Shown here in pieces: positions 34,728 to 48,497 of a stretch of DNA of 64,000 nucleotides; position 1 is the first letter of the stretch; each line of letters opens with the position of its first letter. The DNA is from Pseudofabraea citricarpa (taxonomy: Eukaryota > Ascomycota > Leotiomycetes > Helotiales > Dermateaceae). The position numbers and the translations under genes were made by a program. The stretch covers positions 62,001 to 126,000 of the forward strand of contig JAPWGK010000004.1 in assembly GCA_029641185.1 (NCBI GenBank), given 5' to 3'. Under the pieces are notes generated by a model. The model saw only the letters and a program-made list of their open reading frames with translations, ran no database searches and had not been told where the DNA came from.

Positions 34728-35809
34728 GGGCTTTGGGCAATGAGAAGTGGTTGCAAAGTGCTGTTGACAAATTACGAGGGAGAGCGATGGATTTTGGTAT
34801 TTATTTTGCTCGCTTAATGGTGTGAATTGGGATCCGGTTTTGCCAATGGGAATGAATGGAACATGCCTTTTGGGATAGAATATGTATCTTGCAAACAGCA
34901 AGTGTTTCCTTATCAGCAGGTGCTTGACAATCACTAAATGCCTCTTAATCACTAACCGCTCTGTAAAATACAAACACTTTATTTTAACCGACGCCCTTTT
35001 AATCACTGCATGTAAAGAATTGAACAAAGATACAATCCCATACCAACTGTCTTGTTTTCACCGGCCAAAATTACCTCAAACAAGTGATGAATCTAAATAA
35101 TAAGTAGCTTAGTACCTTCGTACCATACAACTAGCACTATATTTTAGGAGAACATACCCGAATCACTAACCGCCCAGCTATCCCTTTAAGTGACACGCTA
35201 TCACAACTTTAAACATTCTGATATGAACTGACAAAACCTGGAGCGGATCAGGTATCTAGACATTAAGTTCATTTCCCGACACAATAATGCGATGTGACGC
35301 ACTGGGACCAGTCACAACAAACCTATCGCAACCATCTTGAGTACCTCAGTAGCCACGACAAATAAGCACAAGAGCGACAGCTAATGTGAATCTCATAACA
35401 CCGCACTATTCGCTGTGACCGGCCCGACAGACGTACAGATCTGAGCTGGGCTCGATCGTTTGGTTCTACTTCCCATAACCTATCGATCATCATCCGCTCA
35501 TCTGATACTTGCGGAGAATCAGAGATCCGATATCATCCTTCTGCGACTTCTGCCTTGGTTTTGCTTCACTAAGACTTACAACACCACTCACGGTACCACT
35601 CACGATAACCACCAACAACACACCACTTACGATTCAACACTCGATATCTCGAAACAGGCCCATTGAGTTCAACAGCACTTTTCACGGATCCACTCACGTT
35701 TCAACACTGAACAACTCCGCTGCTATCAAGCGCAGGAAGTAGAGCAACTCGTTGTCATTTCCACCACCGCAAACCAGTCATCAAAACACGGCGTATCGCC
35801 TGAACCAAG
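34728..35809. other. Intergenic, no supported gene
   Basis: About 1.1 kb with AT-leaning composition from 34860 to 35240. The long minus-strand frame over 34332-35027 is mostly the shadow of the 34134 gene. 35560-35760 is rich in CACT/CAAC repeats typical of a fungal 5' untranslated leader. Confidence 0.45.
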
Positions 35810-36743
35810 ATGGACGCACTCACATCACTCAACAACGTCCTGAAGAAAGCCAGCGAGTACAGCAACGCAGGACTCGCCAAAGCCCAAGAATACAGCCGGC
35901 CCGCAATGAGAAAAGCAGTCAAGAAGACGAACGAATACACGCCGCAGCTGGTACAGTCGCAGGTCAACCGGGGCGTCAAGTGGGTGCAGACCAAAGTCGA
36001 GGCGTACGAGTACCTGAAGAAGGCCGAGGAGAAGTGGTGGACCCGCAAGGAGCTATACGACATACCGCCCGGCGACGACGAGTGCGGGAGTGACGACGAG
36101 ACGCGCGAGCATGAGTTGGAGGAGGCTCGCCTTGAGGAACTAGAGCGCCAGCAGGAACGGGAACGTGGCCCGCCGCAGATGGAGCGCTTCATTGTTCCTG
36201 TTCCGCTGCTGGTTTCGCCGCCCCCTTCTCGCTCTCCGTCGCCGACGCCTGGTGCATGGGAGGAGCTGGGGAATAGAAAAGTTAAGCGAGATAAAAAGAG
36301 AGCTCCCACTGGCACCCCAGCAAGGGAGGAGTTGGGCGAGCGGGAAATCCAGAAGGGCAAGAAGAGAAGTCCTGCGCCTGAACCTCAAGTCATAGATGCC
36401 AGCGGAGAGTTCCAGATAAAATACACGGCGGAACAGCAGCAACAGCGAGATCAGATTGCGGCTCGATTGAAAGCAGGAACCAAGAGGTTTGCAAAAGCCC
36501 TATGATGACCATTGTTTCTCTGACTCATGAGTAGATAGCTCTGTCAACAAGGAAGAGGAAGAATGGGATGACGATATTAGGCCCTTCGATCCGCAAAATA
36601 CGGCCCTCGAATTAACACCCTATGTGTTGAGACATATTTCTCAGGATCCAGATTTTGTAGGAACTAGCTTGAGGCCTGGAGAGGTTATTAGGGCCAGAAC
36701 TGATCGGGAGATCTTGAATCTTTTCAAACATCGGCCTCGTTGA
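35810..36743 (+). CDS. Two-exon protein of unknown function, helical N-terminus
   Basis: The obvious frame ends at 36505, but coding-like sequence continues downstream (EEEEWDDDIRPFDPQ..., YVLRHISQDPDFVGTSLRPG, REILNLFKHRPR). A GTTTGC...GATAG intron at 36487-36538 joins the two in frame (AG/C codon), giving 35810-36486 plus 36539-36743, 293 aa. The first 80 residues are amphipathic and helical with repeated KKASEYSNAGLAKAQEYS-type segments, reminding of apolipoprotein or perilipin-like 11-mers. The middle is Glu/Arg- then Pro/Ser-rich. The family is not recognised. The donor is weak for fungi, so the exact splice needs transcript proof, but the second exon is convincing. Confidence 0.65.
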
Positions 36744-37068
36744 GACTATTGGAGTGCTGGACCATAGCAACCCATCCACTGTTGGTTGTTGTGTCAAAGT
36801 ACAATGTACTTGTCGAGGAGAAAGAACGAAGAACAGGAAAGAAAGCATCGAAAAATAGACATCAGCAAGCAGAAGGAAACCAAAAAGCAGAGGGGTATCA
36901 AAAGGCAGCAAGTGCTTAGAAAGCAGACGGAACCTGGAAAGTAGAGAGTACCCACAAACCCGGCGACACCTGAAAGGCATCGGAAATACATAACGACATA
37001 CATTCATTTCTGGCTAGTAAAGCCTAGGATTCAAAGATGGTAAAAATGGGTGTTGGTACATGGTGTAA
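36744..37068. other. Convergent intergenic spacer
   Basis: About 325 nt between the 3' ends of the 35810 gene (+) and Lunapark (-). Frames on the minus strand are not convincing. No gene seen. Confidence 0.45.
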
Positions 37069-38304
37069 TTATGCCTTCTTGCGAGAACCCTTGGGCCTTC
37101 CCTTCTTTGGTTTTGGCGCTTCCTCGACAGACTCTTCGTCCTCACTGTCGTCAACTACAATCAACTCTTCGCTTTCCCTTTCATTCTCATCTTCGGAAGA
37201 AACAGGTTTCGCAGTTTTCTCGTCTGGTCCGTCCTGTTCCTCGGTCTCAATTCGCTTCTTGATCTCTTTCACAGCCCGTAAGCCCTCATCCTCCTCACCA
37301 TTCCATCCCCCACAACCAAAGCATCTCCACTTCCCTAAGTCTTGCGGTCTTTTTGTACCAGGTGGAGCTTGACCATTGACTAACTTGCAATTTTCGCAGA
37401 TCAACACCATGCGATTCTTTGGTAGCGTCTCATCTTCGCCCATCAATAAATCCAGTACGCGATCATACCATTTGCCTTCGTAACTCAATTCGGCACCGTG
37501 GGCGTACTGTGGTGGAGCAGAAAATGCGTTTGGCGCAAACTCGGGTGAACCTGGCTGGAGTTTTGGAGTAATGGGGGAAGGTGCTACCATGGGTGGTGGT
37601 GCCATCTGCATTGGCTGAGGTGTAGAAGGGTGACTAGGAGGGTTATCCTGGATGCGTGGAATGTTGGCTGTGGCTGGAGGACCCATATTGGTCCTTGAAG
37701 GTTGGCGTTGGACATTCCGCGGGCCTTTTGATGGGGTATTTTCTTTCTTTGCTTTGGGTGCTGGTTTCTTCGGTGGTGCCCCGCCGTATTTCTCCAACAA
37801 CTCTTGTGTAGAATTATATTTTGTTGCAGCTTTGAGCTTATCAATGGTTCTCGCCCGCTCTGCTTGCCTTTCCTCCAATCGTGTTGTGACGCTATCAATC
37901 CTGTAGGTATAGTAGACTGTGATGACACTCCGAATCCCATAGATGCTATAAGATTGTCAGTTCATACAGTTCTCTATGTATCAAGCAGCACACCTACAAT
38001 ACAGGACTAACGGCAACCACGCCGATTTCGACATGGGTCCAGTTCTGCCAGCCCACAACCAGGAAGAGGATGACGAAGCATATCATATACGCAAAGCTCG
38101 TGTACAAAGTCCATAGCGCCTTCAATCTTCGACCTCTCTGGCGCAAAACATCAAGCTGTTGCTGGGAATTCGTGATTTTGGTAGCCAAGGCAGAAAGCGT
38201 CTTTTCAAACGACGCTGGAGAGTTGTCCTCGCCCTGAAAATGGTCAATAGCGGCACGGGGAAGATTGCAGATATACTTGCCTTCCAGGGCCATAGAGACA
38301 CCAT
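37069..38304 (-). CDS. LNP1: Lunapark-family ER network protein
   Basis: Three exons: 38304-38281 (24 nt), 38233-37998 and 37945-37069, 378 aa. The first intron has a GC donor (AAG/GCAAGT...TTTCAG); the join yields SLWPWKGEDNSPASFEKTL, the conserved fungal Lunapark N-terminus. A coiled-coil stretch (about 20-50) is followed by two membrane segments (about 56-75 and 82-100) that form the ER hairpin. After them come RLEERQAERARTIDKLK and LLEKYGG. The Lunapark zinc ribbon is CENC ... CFGC (about residues 275-310). Acidic and Lys/Arg-rich ends follow. Lunapark stabilises three-way ER tubule junctions with Sey1/atlastin and reticulons. It lies head-to-head with IMH1, with 344 nt between start codons. 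Confidence 0.93.
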
Positions 38305-38648
38305 GTTGGTAGTTCTGCAGAGGTCCTACCGTGTCATTCTACCATGAAAGATAGATGTAGTGAAAGGTGTCAGGTCGCGGAGGATGGCAGGCTTTCGCGT
38401 AGAATAGCTTTAAGCTCCGTCGTCACCAGCCCTGCGCAGCTGACTAGCTCTACGCTTAGACCCTGGGATTGATACGGGGTGCATAGGTGTGTCGCCGCGT
38501 GTCAGAGCTCAAGTCAGATCAATGTAGCCAGAACATCACTTTCTGTACCGCCTCTCTTGCATTCTGTTCTGCCCTGTGGCATGGCTATTTATTTTTGAGG
38601 GGATCATAGGATCCAAGATATTGTCTAATCTGATCTGCAAGGCGCACA
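38305..38648. promoter_or_regulatory. Shared divergent promoter region of LNP1 and IMH1
   Basis: The two start codons are 344 nt apart on opposite strands with nothing coding between, so both promoters must lie here or overlap. No individual element is clear enough to mark. Confidence 0.6.
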
Positions 38649-41600
38649 ATGTTCCAGGTAACGCTTCCAAGACAGTGACTTACCCCAGAGACAAAAGACT
38701 AATCCACCCCAAAGCGAATCAAGGGTGCAATAGACTCCCGAATAGCTGAGGAACAAGCGCGCCAGAAGGCGACGGCCTCTGCTACTCCTCTGTCTAGATC
38801 TGCTTCGGGTACTGGCAGGCAATCGCTTTCTTCGAGAACAGAATCTCCCAACAGACGGCCACGGAAACCAAAACCAAAGGACGACGATGGATCCCCGTTG
38901 AAAGGACCAGATCCCTCGGAATTCGAAGCTGCCTTTGTGATTGAGGACGAATCTGAAGGACCCACCCGAACAGGAACACCTGTAGCTATGGATGAGAAGA
39001 CTTCGCAAATGGAAGGCGATGCTGGTGAGGCAAGCAAAGACAAGGAAAATGGTGTTGAGAAGCCGGTTGAGGCAGCTGCAAAAGTTAGTGAGCTTCCGCA
39101 AGATGTGCGAACAAAACTGCGCAAGCTGGAAAAGCTGGAGTCGCGGTATCAGGGTAAGATTCTTGTATTCTCAATAAATCTACGTTCGTTAAACCGTTTG
39201 CGCAACAGAACTTCTCCGCTCCTATCGTATTGCACATGGTCGTGCTGTATCTATTGAGCCCTTCGAAAAAGCCTTGAAAGAAAACACTCCCCTCACTACA
39301 ATTGCTGATCCTGATGCGTTGGTGGAATACCTCAATCAACTAAACTTGAAAGGTGATATGGTTATGGATGAGTTGAAGCGAGTCTCCGGGGATCGGGATC
39401 AGCACAAAAAGAAAATGGAAGATGCAGAGAAGGAAAATGCTTCGCTCAAGGAAGAGCTTGCGACACTCAAGGACTCCAAGACAGCAGAAGAAGTTCCTTC
39501 AGAGAAAGCAGATACAGGAAGCATTGATACTCCATCAGCCTCCATCATGTCTCCGGTCACATCTGTACTTGGAATCTTCTCGCCAAAACAAAAACCACAA
39601 GCAACGGAAGACAATAAAGATGTGAGCGAGGAATTCTTCTCTTACGACGAAGAACTACCTCAACTGCAATCCGAGGTGAAGGCAAAGACGGCCGAGATCG
39701 AGGGGCTCAAGACAAAAGTCACTACTTTGGAGAACGATCTTACCGTCGCAAAGGAAAGCAGTTCCGGTCTGGTTGAGAATTTGGAGAAGACAACTAGAGA
39801 ACTCAATGAATCCAAGGATTCTTCCAAACGTCTAAGCGAGGACTTGGATAAGGTCAAGCAAGAACTGGACGAATCGAAAAAAGCTTCAGACAATTTGACC
39901 GATGAGTTGAGCAAGGCCCAGAAAGAATTGAGTGCCTCTAAGCTAGCTTCATCTGAAGCTGGCGAGCAAAACAGTAAGCTCTTAGATACACAAAAAGAGG
40001 AAGTCAACCAGATCAAGGAGAAATTGCACAAGACCGAGGCGCAACTTACCATACTCGAAGCAGATCTTACATCACAGAAGAAGATAGTGGATGAAAAGAC
40101 AAAGTTGCAAGCGAAAACAGCGGCAGAAGCAGACGCGGCCAACAGTAAATTAGACGCTCAAATCAAATCTTTGGAGCAAGACAAAGCTAGTAATACTAAG
40201 AGAATCGAAGAGCTTACAGCTGAGGTTGAAGCTCTGAATAAACCCGTTGAAGAAACCCAAACGGGCCCCACAGAGGCACCTCCTGCCACGGAATCTGCAG
40301 CTCCAGCGTCAACGGCTGCGAAGAAGAAGAACAAGAAAAAGAAGAAGGGTGCCAATGCTGGAGCTGCAGCTGTTTCGAAGGATGTCTCTGACGTGGTCGA
40401 AAAGGCAGTTGACAGTGCACCTCCTACTCCAATCGCAAGTGATCTCGAGGCAGAAATCTCAAGACTGAAGGAAGAGCTAGTGAGGAAGGATGCAGAAATT
40501 GCAAAGCTGCAAAGCAAGCGAAAGACCGAGGCGGATCTTCGCGAGGAGTTGGAGAATATGCAGGATAATTTCCTTCAGGTTGGACAAGAACACGTTGAAG
40601 CCAAGGAGAAAATCAAGGCACTCCAGGCCGAGAAGGTTGCCTTGCAAGAAAGAGTCACATCTCTGGAGTCGGAAATCGAAGCGAGCAAAAATGAAGCTAA
40701 ATCTTCCGATAAGCTGGAGACAGATCTCAAAAGCCTCACAGCCGAGTATGAAGATCTCAAGATCAAATCAGCCACGTTGCAGACAGATCTCGGAGCCGCA
40801 CAACAGCTGGCCACGTCTCGGTATAAAGAGTTGACCCAGCTACAAGACATTCTCCAAAAAGCCCAACCAGAGTTGAGATCTCTTCGTGCAGAAAACGCCA
40901 ATATGAAGGTCACGAAAGAAGAACTCAACTCCCGCACAGCAGAGTTGAGGAGATTGGAAGCCAGGGAGAAGGACCTGAAGGCGGATATTGCTAGCTTCAA
41001 GAAGCAAGCAACTGATAGAGATGGGGAGATGCGTACGCTGAATGAGAAGATTGTTCAGGAAACTAATAGTCGTCTGAAGGCTGAAGACCAAGCTCGAATC
41101 GCAGGTCGCGATATGAGAAAAGCCGAAGCCGAGAAGATCTCACTTGCAGCATCTGGGGAGAAAGCCAGTCGTGAACTGGCCGAGGTTCAGGAAGAAGCTG
41201 GAAAACTGAGAACCAAGGTTCGCGATCTGGAGGAACAAGTCTCCAAACTTTCTACGGAATCAAAAGGACTCCGCGAAGAGGTTGAGCTTCGAGGTTCGCA
41301 ATACAATAATGCCCAAGGACTTTTGGGATCAATGCGCGACCAGACTGCAGAGATGGCCATGCAACTCAAAGAGGCCAAGGAACAATCCGAGAGTCTGGAG
41401 GAAGAACTCGTTGAAGTGCAGAGGCTCCTTAGCGAGAGAACTAGAGAAGGCGAAACTATGCGACGACTCCTAGCCGATGTCGATGATCGTGCCGATGCCA
41501 AAGTTCGCGAGATGCGGGAACGCATGGAGGCGGCAATTGAAGAGCGCGACCGAGCTGAAGATGAAGCCAGCACCGATGGAAGACGACGAGCGAGGGAAGT

Positions 41601-42190
41601 GGATGAGCTCAAGAACAAGATCCGAGATGCGGAAAGAGAATTCAAACGTACCAGCGACGAGAGAGACGAGCTTGTACACGCCCAGAAGGAATGGAAACGA
41701 CGAAGAGACGAACTCGAGACATCCTCCGAACGAGCGGTCCAAGAAGCCAACGAAGTACGGACTGCCCTGGGCCAATTGCGAAGTGCGTTGGATGGTAGCG
41801 AGAAGCAAGCCCGCGATGCTGAGAAACAGAAGATTGATCTGAGACGGCTCCTCGACGAAGCGACTGTGCGCTACGAAAAGTTGCAGAAGGATTACAAGGC
41901 TCTCCAAGCCAAGAATTCTCGATCTTCAAGTGTTGATGGCTCACGGGCGCTCTCGCCAGCGCCGGCTGCTAACGGTGCTGCGAAGATGGATCTGGTTTAT
42001 CTGAAGACAGTCCTGCTCCAGTTCCTGGAACAGAAGGACAAGAAGAGGCAGGCTGATCTAGTGCCCGTGCTCGGGAGGCTGCTGTCGTTCGACAAGTAAG
42101 TACTCTCCCTCTTGTCGCATGTATAGAAACTGACTCCCGTGTAGGAAAGACGAGCAGAAATGGATCTCGGCCATCAATTCCATCAAGTGA
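38649..42190 (+). CDS. IMH1: Golgin with C-terminal GRIP domain (Imh1 family)
   Basis: Four exons: 38649-38657 (only ATG TTC CAG), 38715-39153, 39209-42095 and 42145-42190, 1126 aa. The 9-nt first exon is chosen because it gives MFQRIKGAIDSRIAEEQARQ, the typical Imh1 start. Without it the frame would begin at an internal Met about 64 residues later. RYQELLRSYRIAHGRAVSIE is rebuilt across intron 2. The bulk (about 200-1040) is long heptad coiled coil, interrupted by a Lys-rich patch near KKKNKKKKKGAN. The C-terminal GRIP domain (about 1070-1126, KMDLVYLKTVLLQFLEQKDK) binds Arl1-GTP on the trans-Golgi; its last 16 residues come from exon 4. The protein tethers endosome-derived vesicles at the Golgi. 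Confidence 0.94.
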
Positions 42191-43244
42191 TTGATTGACA
42201 AGAGGTGTTTTTTTTTTTTTTTTTTTTAGAGTGCTTGAGGATGACAAGGTTGACCATCGTCGATACGTGGAGCCTCTTATGTATCAATACCCCGCAGTGA
42301 CGAAAGTTGGAGATGTACGAAATAATATATGACTATTTTGGCAATGTTGCTGTTGACTTTTGATCCTGAGGGTTTGACACGTGGAGCCATGTTCATGTTG
42401 CCTCGTGGACAGGACAAAGACAAGCACCGACGACTCGTGACAGTGGCGTTCGAGTCTCAAAGGATGGCGGATAACATAACATTGCATGGGTAATCATCAC
42501 ATGACGAGAGCGGGCTTCAGCACGCAAAAACAAGTATTTGATCCCCCATCTGCTGTGCAATGCAGTGCAACGCGCCTCTCCCCTCTTGGCTCTTGATTTT
42601 GTTGCAGCTCTCAGGCTGGATGTCAAGCCGTTGAAGAAGCACCTTTTAGATGTTGCAAGGTTTCCGGCTCCCTAGCTCTTCTCTGCTTTTTAAGTCCCTG
42701 ACTGAGCTTGTCGGTAACCTCACCCTGTGTTCTCTCTTTTTTTCTTTTGGGTGGAATGCTTGGATAATTTCAAAATGGGATAACCTTTTACGCGGAGTAA
42801 TTGTTTGGCAGTTACAATGGGTAGCTGGCTAGCTGGGGAGCTGGGGAGGTTAGTACAGTAGGGTAGGTATGGAGCCAGTCTTTTCTTCCGCATCGCTGGC
42901 ACCGGCCACTCCTATACTGTCCTGACCTTGGGCAGCCAGCCAGCCATCTAGGGTATGTGCACTGTACTGTGGCATTGCATTGCGCCTTTTCGAGGATGTT
43001 CCTCCCGGCTCGTCATAGTCATCAACCCATGTTCACCTGAGCGGGTGGAAATTGGCAGATGGCAGATGGGCGATGGGTTCTTGATGAGGCACTTTATGAC
43101 TGCCCTTCCGTAGTAGTGGAGTGGAGTGGAGTGGGCTGGGCTGCTGGGCTGCTGGGCTGAGCCTCGGTAGCTAGCCTATCGATTACCTGGCCTGGCCTGG
43201 CCCTGGAACTGGACTGGCTTGGCTTGGCCCGGGTGTCAACTTGC

Positions 43245-43297
43245 AAGTCAAGTCAAGTCAAGTCAAGTCAAGGCCAGGTCAGGTCAGGTCAAGTCAG
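43245..43297. repeat. (AAGTC)n then (AGGTC)n pentanucleotide repeat
   Basis: About five AAGTC units followed by three AGGTC units and a return to AAGTC. Confidence 0.85.
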
Positions 43298-43490
43298 ATC
43301 TTAAGGTTAATCCTATCACTTCTGCGGTGCGGGTGCGGGTTTGTTATCAGGAAGGTGGGTGGTTGGTGGGTAGTGGGTAGTGGGGAGTGGGAGTTCTCAC
43401 CACACACCCACTGCTTCTTGCTAGAATACTATTGCCACCCACAAGGGAGTGTAAGTGTATTCTACAGTCTACAGTGAACAGTCCCTAAGT

Positions 43491-43510
43491 ACTGTACTGT
43501 ACTGTACTGT
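43491..43510. repeat. (ACTGT)4 pentanucleotide repeat
   Basis: Four exact ACTGT units. Single and double copies recur at about 42850-42975 and 43660-43765. Confidence 0.85.
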
Positions 43511-43918
43511 AGGTCCCTATAAGTAGGTAGCTATAGAGATGGTCACTACTAAATGTGGCTTGCGGGAGAGGGAGATGAAGATGGGTACGTGCCATTGCAT
43601 CTCCCCTCTCCCCCCCCTCCTTGCCCACTGCGCCCTGGTCTGGATCTGCTTTGTACTGGTACTGTACTGTGCTGTAAATACTGGAATGTTGAAGCGCCTA
43701 TTCCAAGAGCAGAGCAGACCCACGTTCTCGTCTACCGTGCTGTACTGTACCGTCCAGGGCTTTACTGTAGCGCCCTCCAGACCCTCCAGACCCTTCAATC
43801 AGTGCCTCCACCACCCACCACCCACCACACCTCGAAAAGCCCAATGATAGATAATACCATCTTCCACCACCATTCTAGACAGCCCACCTCCCCAATATTC
43901 CCACCCCTCCACTCCCGT

Positions 43919-43947
43919 CTCTTGTCTTGTCTTGTCTTGTCTTGTCT
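43919..43947. repeat. (CTTGT)5 pentanucleotide repeat
   Basis: Five exact CTTGT units with partial units on each side. Confidence 0.85.
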
Positions 43948-44425
43948 CCCATCACCTGTCTTCCATCTCCCATCTCCCCCAACATCATCATCTCCTAACT
44001 AAACTAACCTGCTTCCCGACTCCCTCCTCTCCTCCTCCTCTCCTCCTCTCCGAACCCCTCTAGCTTTTATATTGTCTCTCCCACCACCCGTGAATGCCGT
44101 CACATCGTCCCTCTACCCCCCTCCACCACTCCGACCGTCATCACCACCACCACCACTCGTCGTCTATGTGGGGTTCCAGTACATCGCAGAGAAAAATTCA
44201 GGCCTGAGTTTGTCGCAGCACACAGCACGCAGCAAGCAGTACAGCACGGATAGCGCGCCCGTGCCGTCATAACATACTTTGCCAGACCTTCCTTGCTACT
44301 CGATTGCCTGCCCAGTGCCCACCACAGACACAGACAGAGCAACAGCCACCGCCTGTGTCCTGTCCTGTCCTGTCCAAAGCCAAAGCCAAAGCCAAAAAGC
44401 CCGCACCCCCCAATATCCAAGAGAA

Positions 44426-46659
<2,234 letters not shown>

Positions 46660-47735
46660 GGGTGAGGGAGGTGGTGATGGTGATGATGATGATGCTGCTG
46701 CTACTGCCACAGCCTAGCTATGCTCTTAGAGAAAGGATATGACGATGGAGCGAGTAAAGTAAAGAAGAAGATTACACCAAGCAAGCACGCGTGTGTGCTC
46801 TGCCTTGCGAGAACTTTCGTTATCGTACAGATGAGATGGCATGACGTACGCATGGCATGGCGTGCATGATACGGATAAATACAGGAATATAAGAATACGG
46901 AAATTCAAGAGATTAATCTATCCTGGGATGGCTTACTTGTGTAAAGAAGAGAGGAGGGGGGAGAAAAGTGAAGAAGGAAGAAAGTGAAGAGGAGAAAAAA
47001 AAGAAATCAGTCACATAATTAGGTAGGTAGGTATTCTTGTAATACCCCCGAGGAAGAAAAGGAAGAAGCAAGAAGAAAGAAAGAAGGAAAGAAGGAAGGA
47101 AGGACAAGTCATCGTGTTATACTATCTATCAACCCTATCTATCAACCCTACCTCGAAACGCTCGAAACGCTCGAAACGAGAGGAGAAGGGAGAGAGAGAG
47201 AGAAAAGAGAGAAAAGAGAGAAAGAAGAAGAGGAGGACGACGAGGAGGAGGAGGGGTTTCTCACCTTGATCTACTTATACTCGTCTCGTCTCGTCTCGTT
47301 TACAATCATAGGTAGGTATAGTATAGGTGCTTAGCTGCGTGGGTACTTTTTCTTTTTCTTTTTCTTTTTTTTCCCTTTCTCTCTTCTCTCTTCTTCTCCT
47401 TCTCTCTTCTCTTCTTCTTCTCCTTCTTCTACAGTACCTGGCTTGCTTGCTTGCTTATTCTCCTTTTAACTCTTAACTCTTAACTCTTAACTTTAACTCT
47501 ACCTCACTCCTGCTTCTGCTTCTGCTTCTGCTTCTGCTCATACATATATATAACTCGACGACGGGTGGTTTTTACTACGAGTCTTGGAGTTGGAGTTGAA
47601 GTTGGAGTTGGATGGATAGCTTTATCTACATACTTGTTCTTTTCCCCCTTGGGCCTTGGGTTTTTTTATATACAGAGCTACTTATTATCATCATAGTAGC
47701 TATAGCTCTATATAATCTTTGACTTTTTTGTAATA

Positions 47736-47770
47736 CCTCCCCCTCCCCTCCCATCCCCTCCCCTCCCCTT
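47736..47770 (-). repeat. G-run array with quadruplex potential on the minus strand
   Basis: Five or more blocks of three to five C separated by one T or AT on the plus strand, so the minus strand reads as closely spaced G-runs. This satisfies the usual quadruplex pattern of four G3+ runs with short loops. Confidence 0.6.
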
Positions 47771-48132
47771 CTTGGTGATATACACACATCTACACGATAT
47801 ATGTGTTCACTTTATCGTTCGTTATGAGCTAATCTCTCTTTTTGTCTCTGTCTCTTTTTCTTTCTCTCTCTCTTATTATTAGTAAATCAACCAAGTATAA
47901 GGATAAGGATAAATATAAGCGTAGATGAGTGACGTGCTAAGATGGCGAAGAAGAGGAAGAGGGAGAGGAAGAGGGAGAGGAAGAGGAGTGATATCTATAG
48001 TGGCCTAACGAGGCAAAAAAAAAAAAGAGAAAGAAGAAAGAAGAGAAGAAAAAAAAAAGAAGAAAGGAATAAAGAAGAAAAGAGAAAAGACGAATATCCT
48101 TAGGAATATCCGGGTGCCCGCTCTGCTGTCTG

Positions 48133-48297
48133 TTCGTGGTCGAGTCTCTTGTGGTTGAATCTCTCATGGTTGAATCTCTCATGGTTGCGTCTCTTAGGAT
48201 CGAGTCTCTCATGATTGAGCCTCTCATGGTTGCGTCTCTTAGGATTGAGCCTCTCATGATTGAACCTCTCCTGATTGAACCTCTCCTGATTGAGTCT
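48133..48297. repeat. 15-bp minisatellite, about 11 copies, open in frame on both strands
   Basis: Diverged copies of a unit like TCTCTCATGGTTGAA. Plus strand translates to alternating VESLM/VASLR/IEPLM pentapeptides and minus strand to MRDST/MRGSI/LRDAT pentapeptides. The unit length of 15 keeps both frames open, so long open frames here (48136-48381 plus, 47937-48356 minus) are weak evidence of a gene. Confidence 0.8.
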
Positions 48298-48497
48298 CGT
48301 GGTCTGACAGCCCCGTCACTTATAGAGAGCAAAGAAACCAAAGTACTAAAATGCATATACAGATGCTCAAGGGCTCCTTAGCCTAGCCTACCTAAATAAC
48401 CCCCACTAGCCTACTAGCCCAAAACCAGGCGCCTGTACAGATATCCTACAAAAAATGTGCCCGTCGAAAAATAAACAAACCCCCGATTCCAATCCAC

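Larger units (their letters stand above)
42191..44425. other. Intergenic, upstream of the SR-protein kinase, rich in 5-bp repeats
   Basis: About 2.2 kb. After a long T run (about 42208-42228) and AT-mixed sequence, 42900-44000 is packed with short tandem motifs (AGTGG, GGCTG, CTGGC, AAGTC, ACTGT, CTTGT). 43980-44420 is pyrimidine- and CA-rich, like a long 5' leader. Open frames at 43539-44420 are translations of these repeats. Confidence 0.55.
46660..48497. other. Intergenic, simple-sequence rich
   Basis: About 1.8 kb dominated by purine/pyrimidine tracts: AGAA and AGGA runs at 46940-47240, (TCGTC)n at about 47280-47299, TTAACTC units at 47466-47500, CTTCTG units at 47511-47538, a C-run array at 47736-47770 and the 15-bp minisatellite at 48133-48297. 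No gene is supported. Confidence 0.55.

Noticed and set aside
43539..44420. Frames of 93-149 codons upstream of the SR-protein kinase
   Set aside because: Low-complexity Ser/Pro/His-rich translations of microsatellites and leader sequence; frames overlap on both strands.
48133..48297. CRISPR array
   Set aside because: Repeats are directly tandem 15-bp units with no spacers, in a eukaryotic genome.
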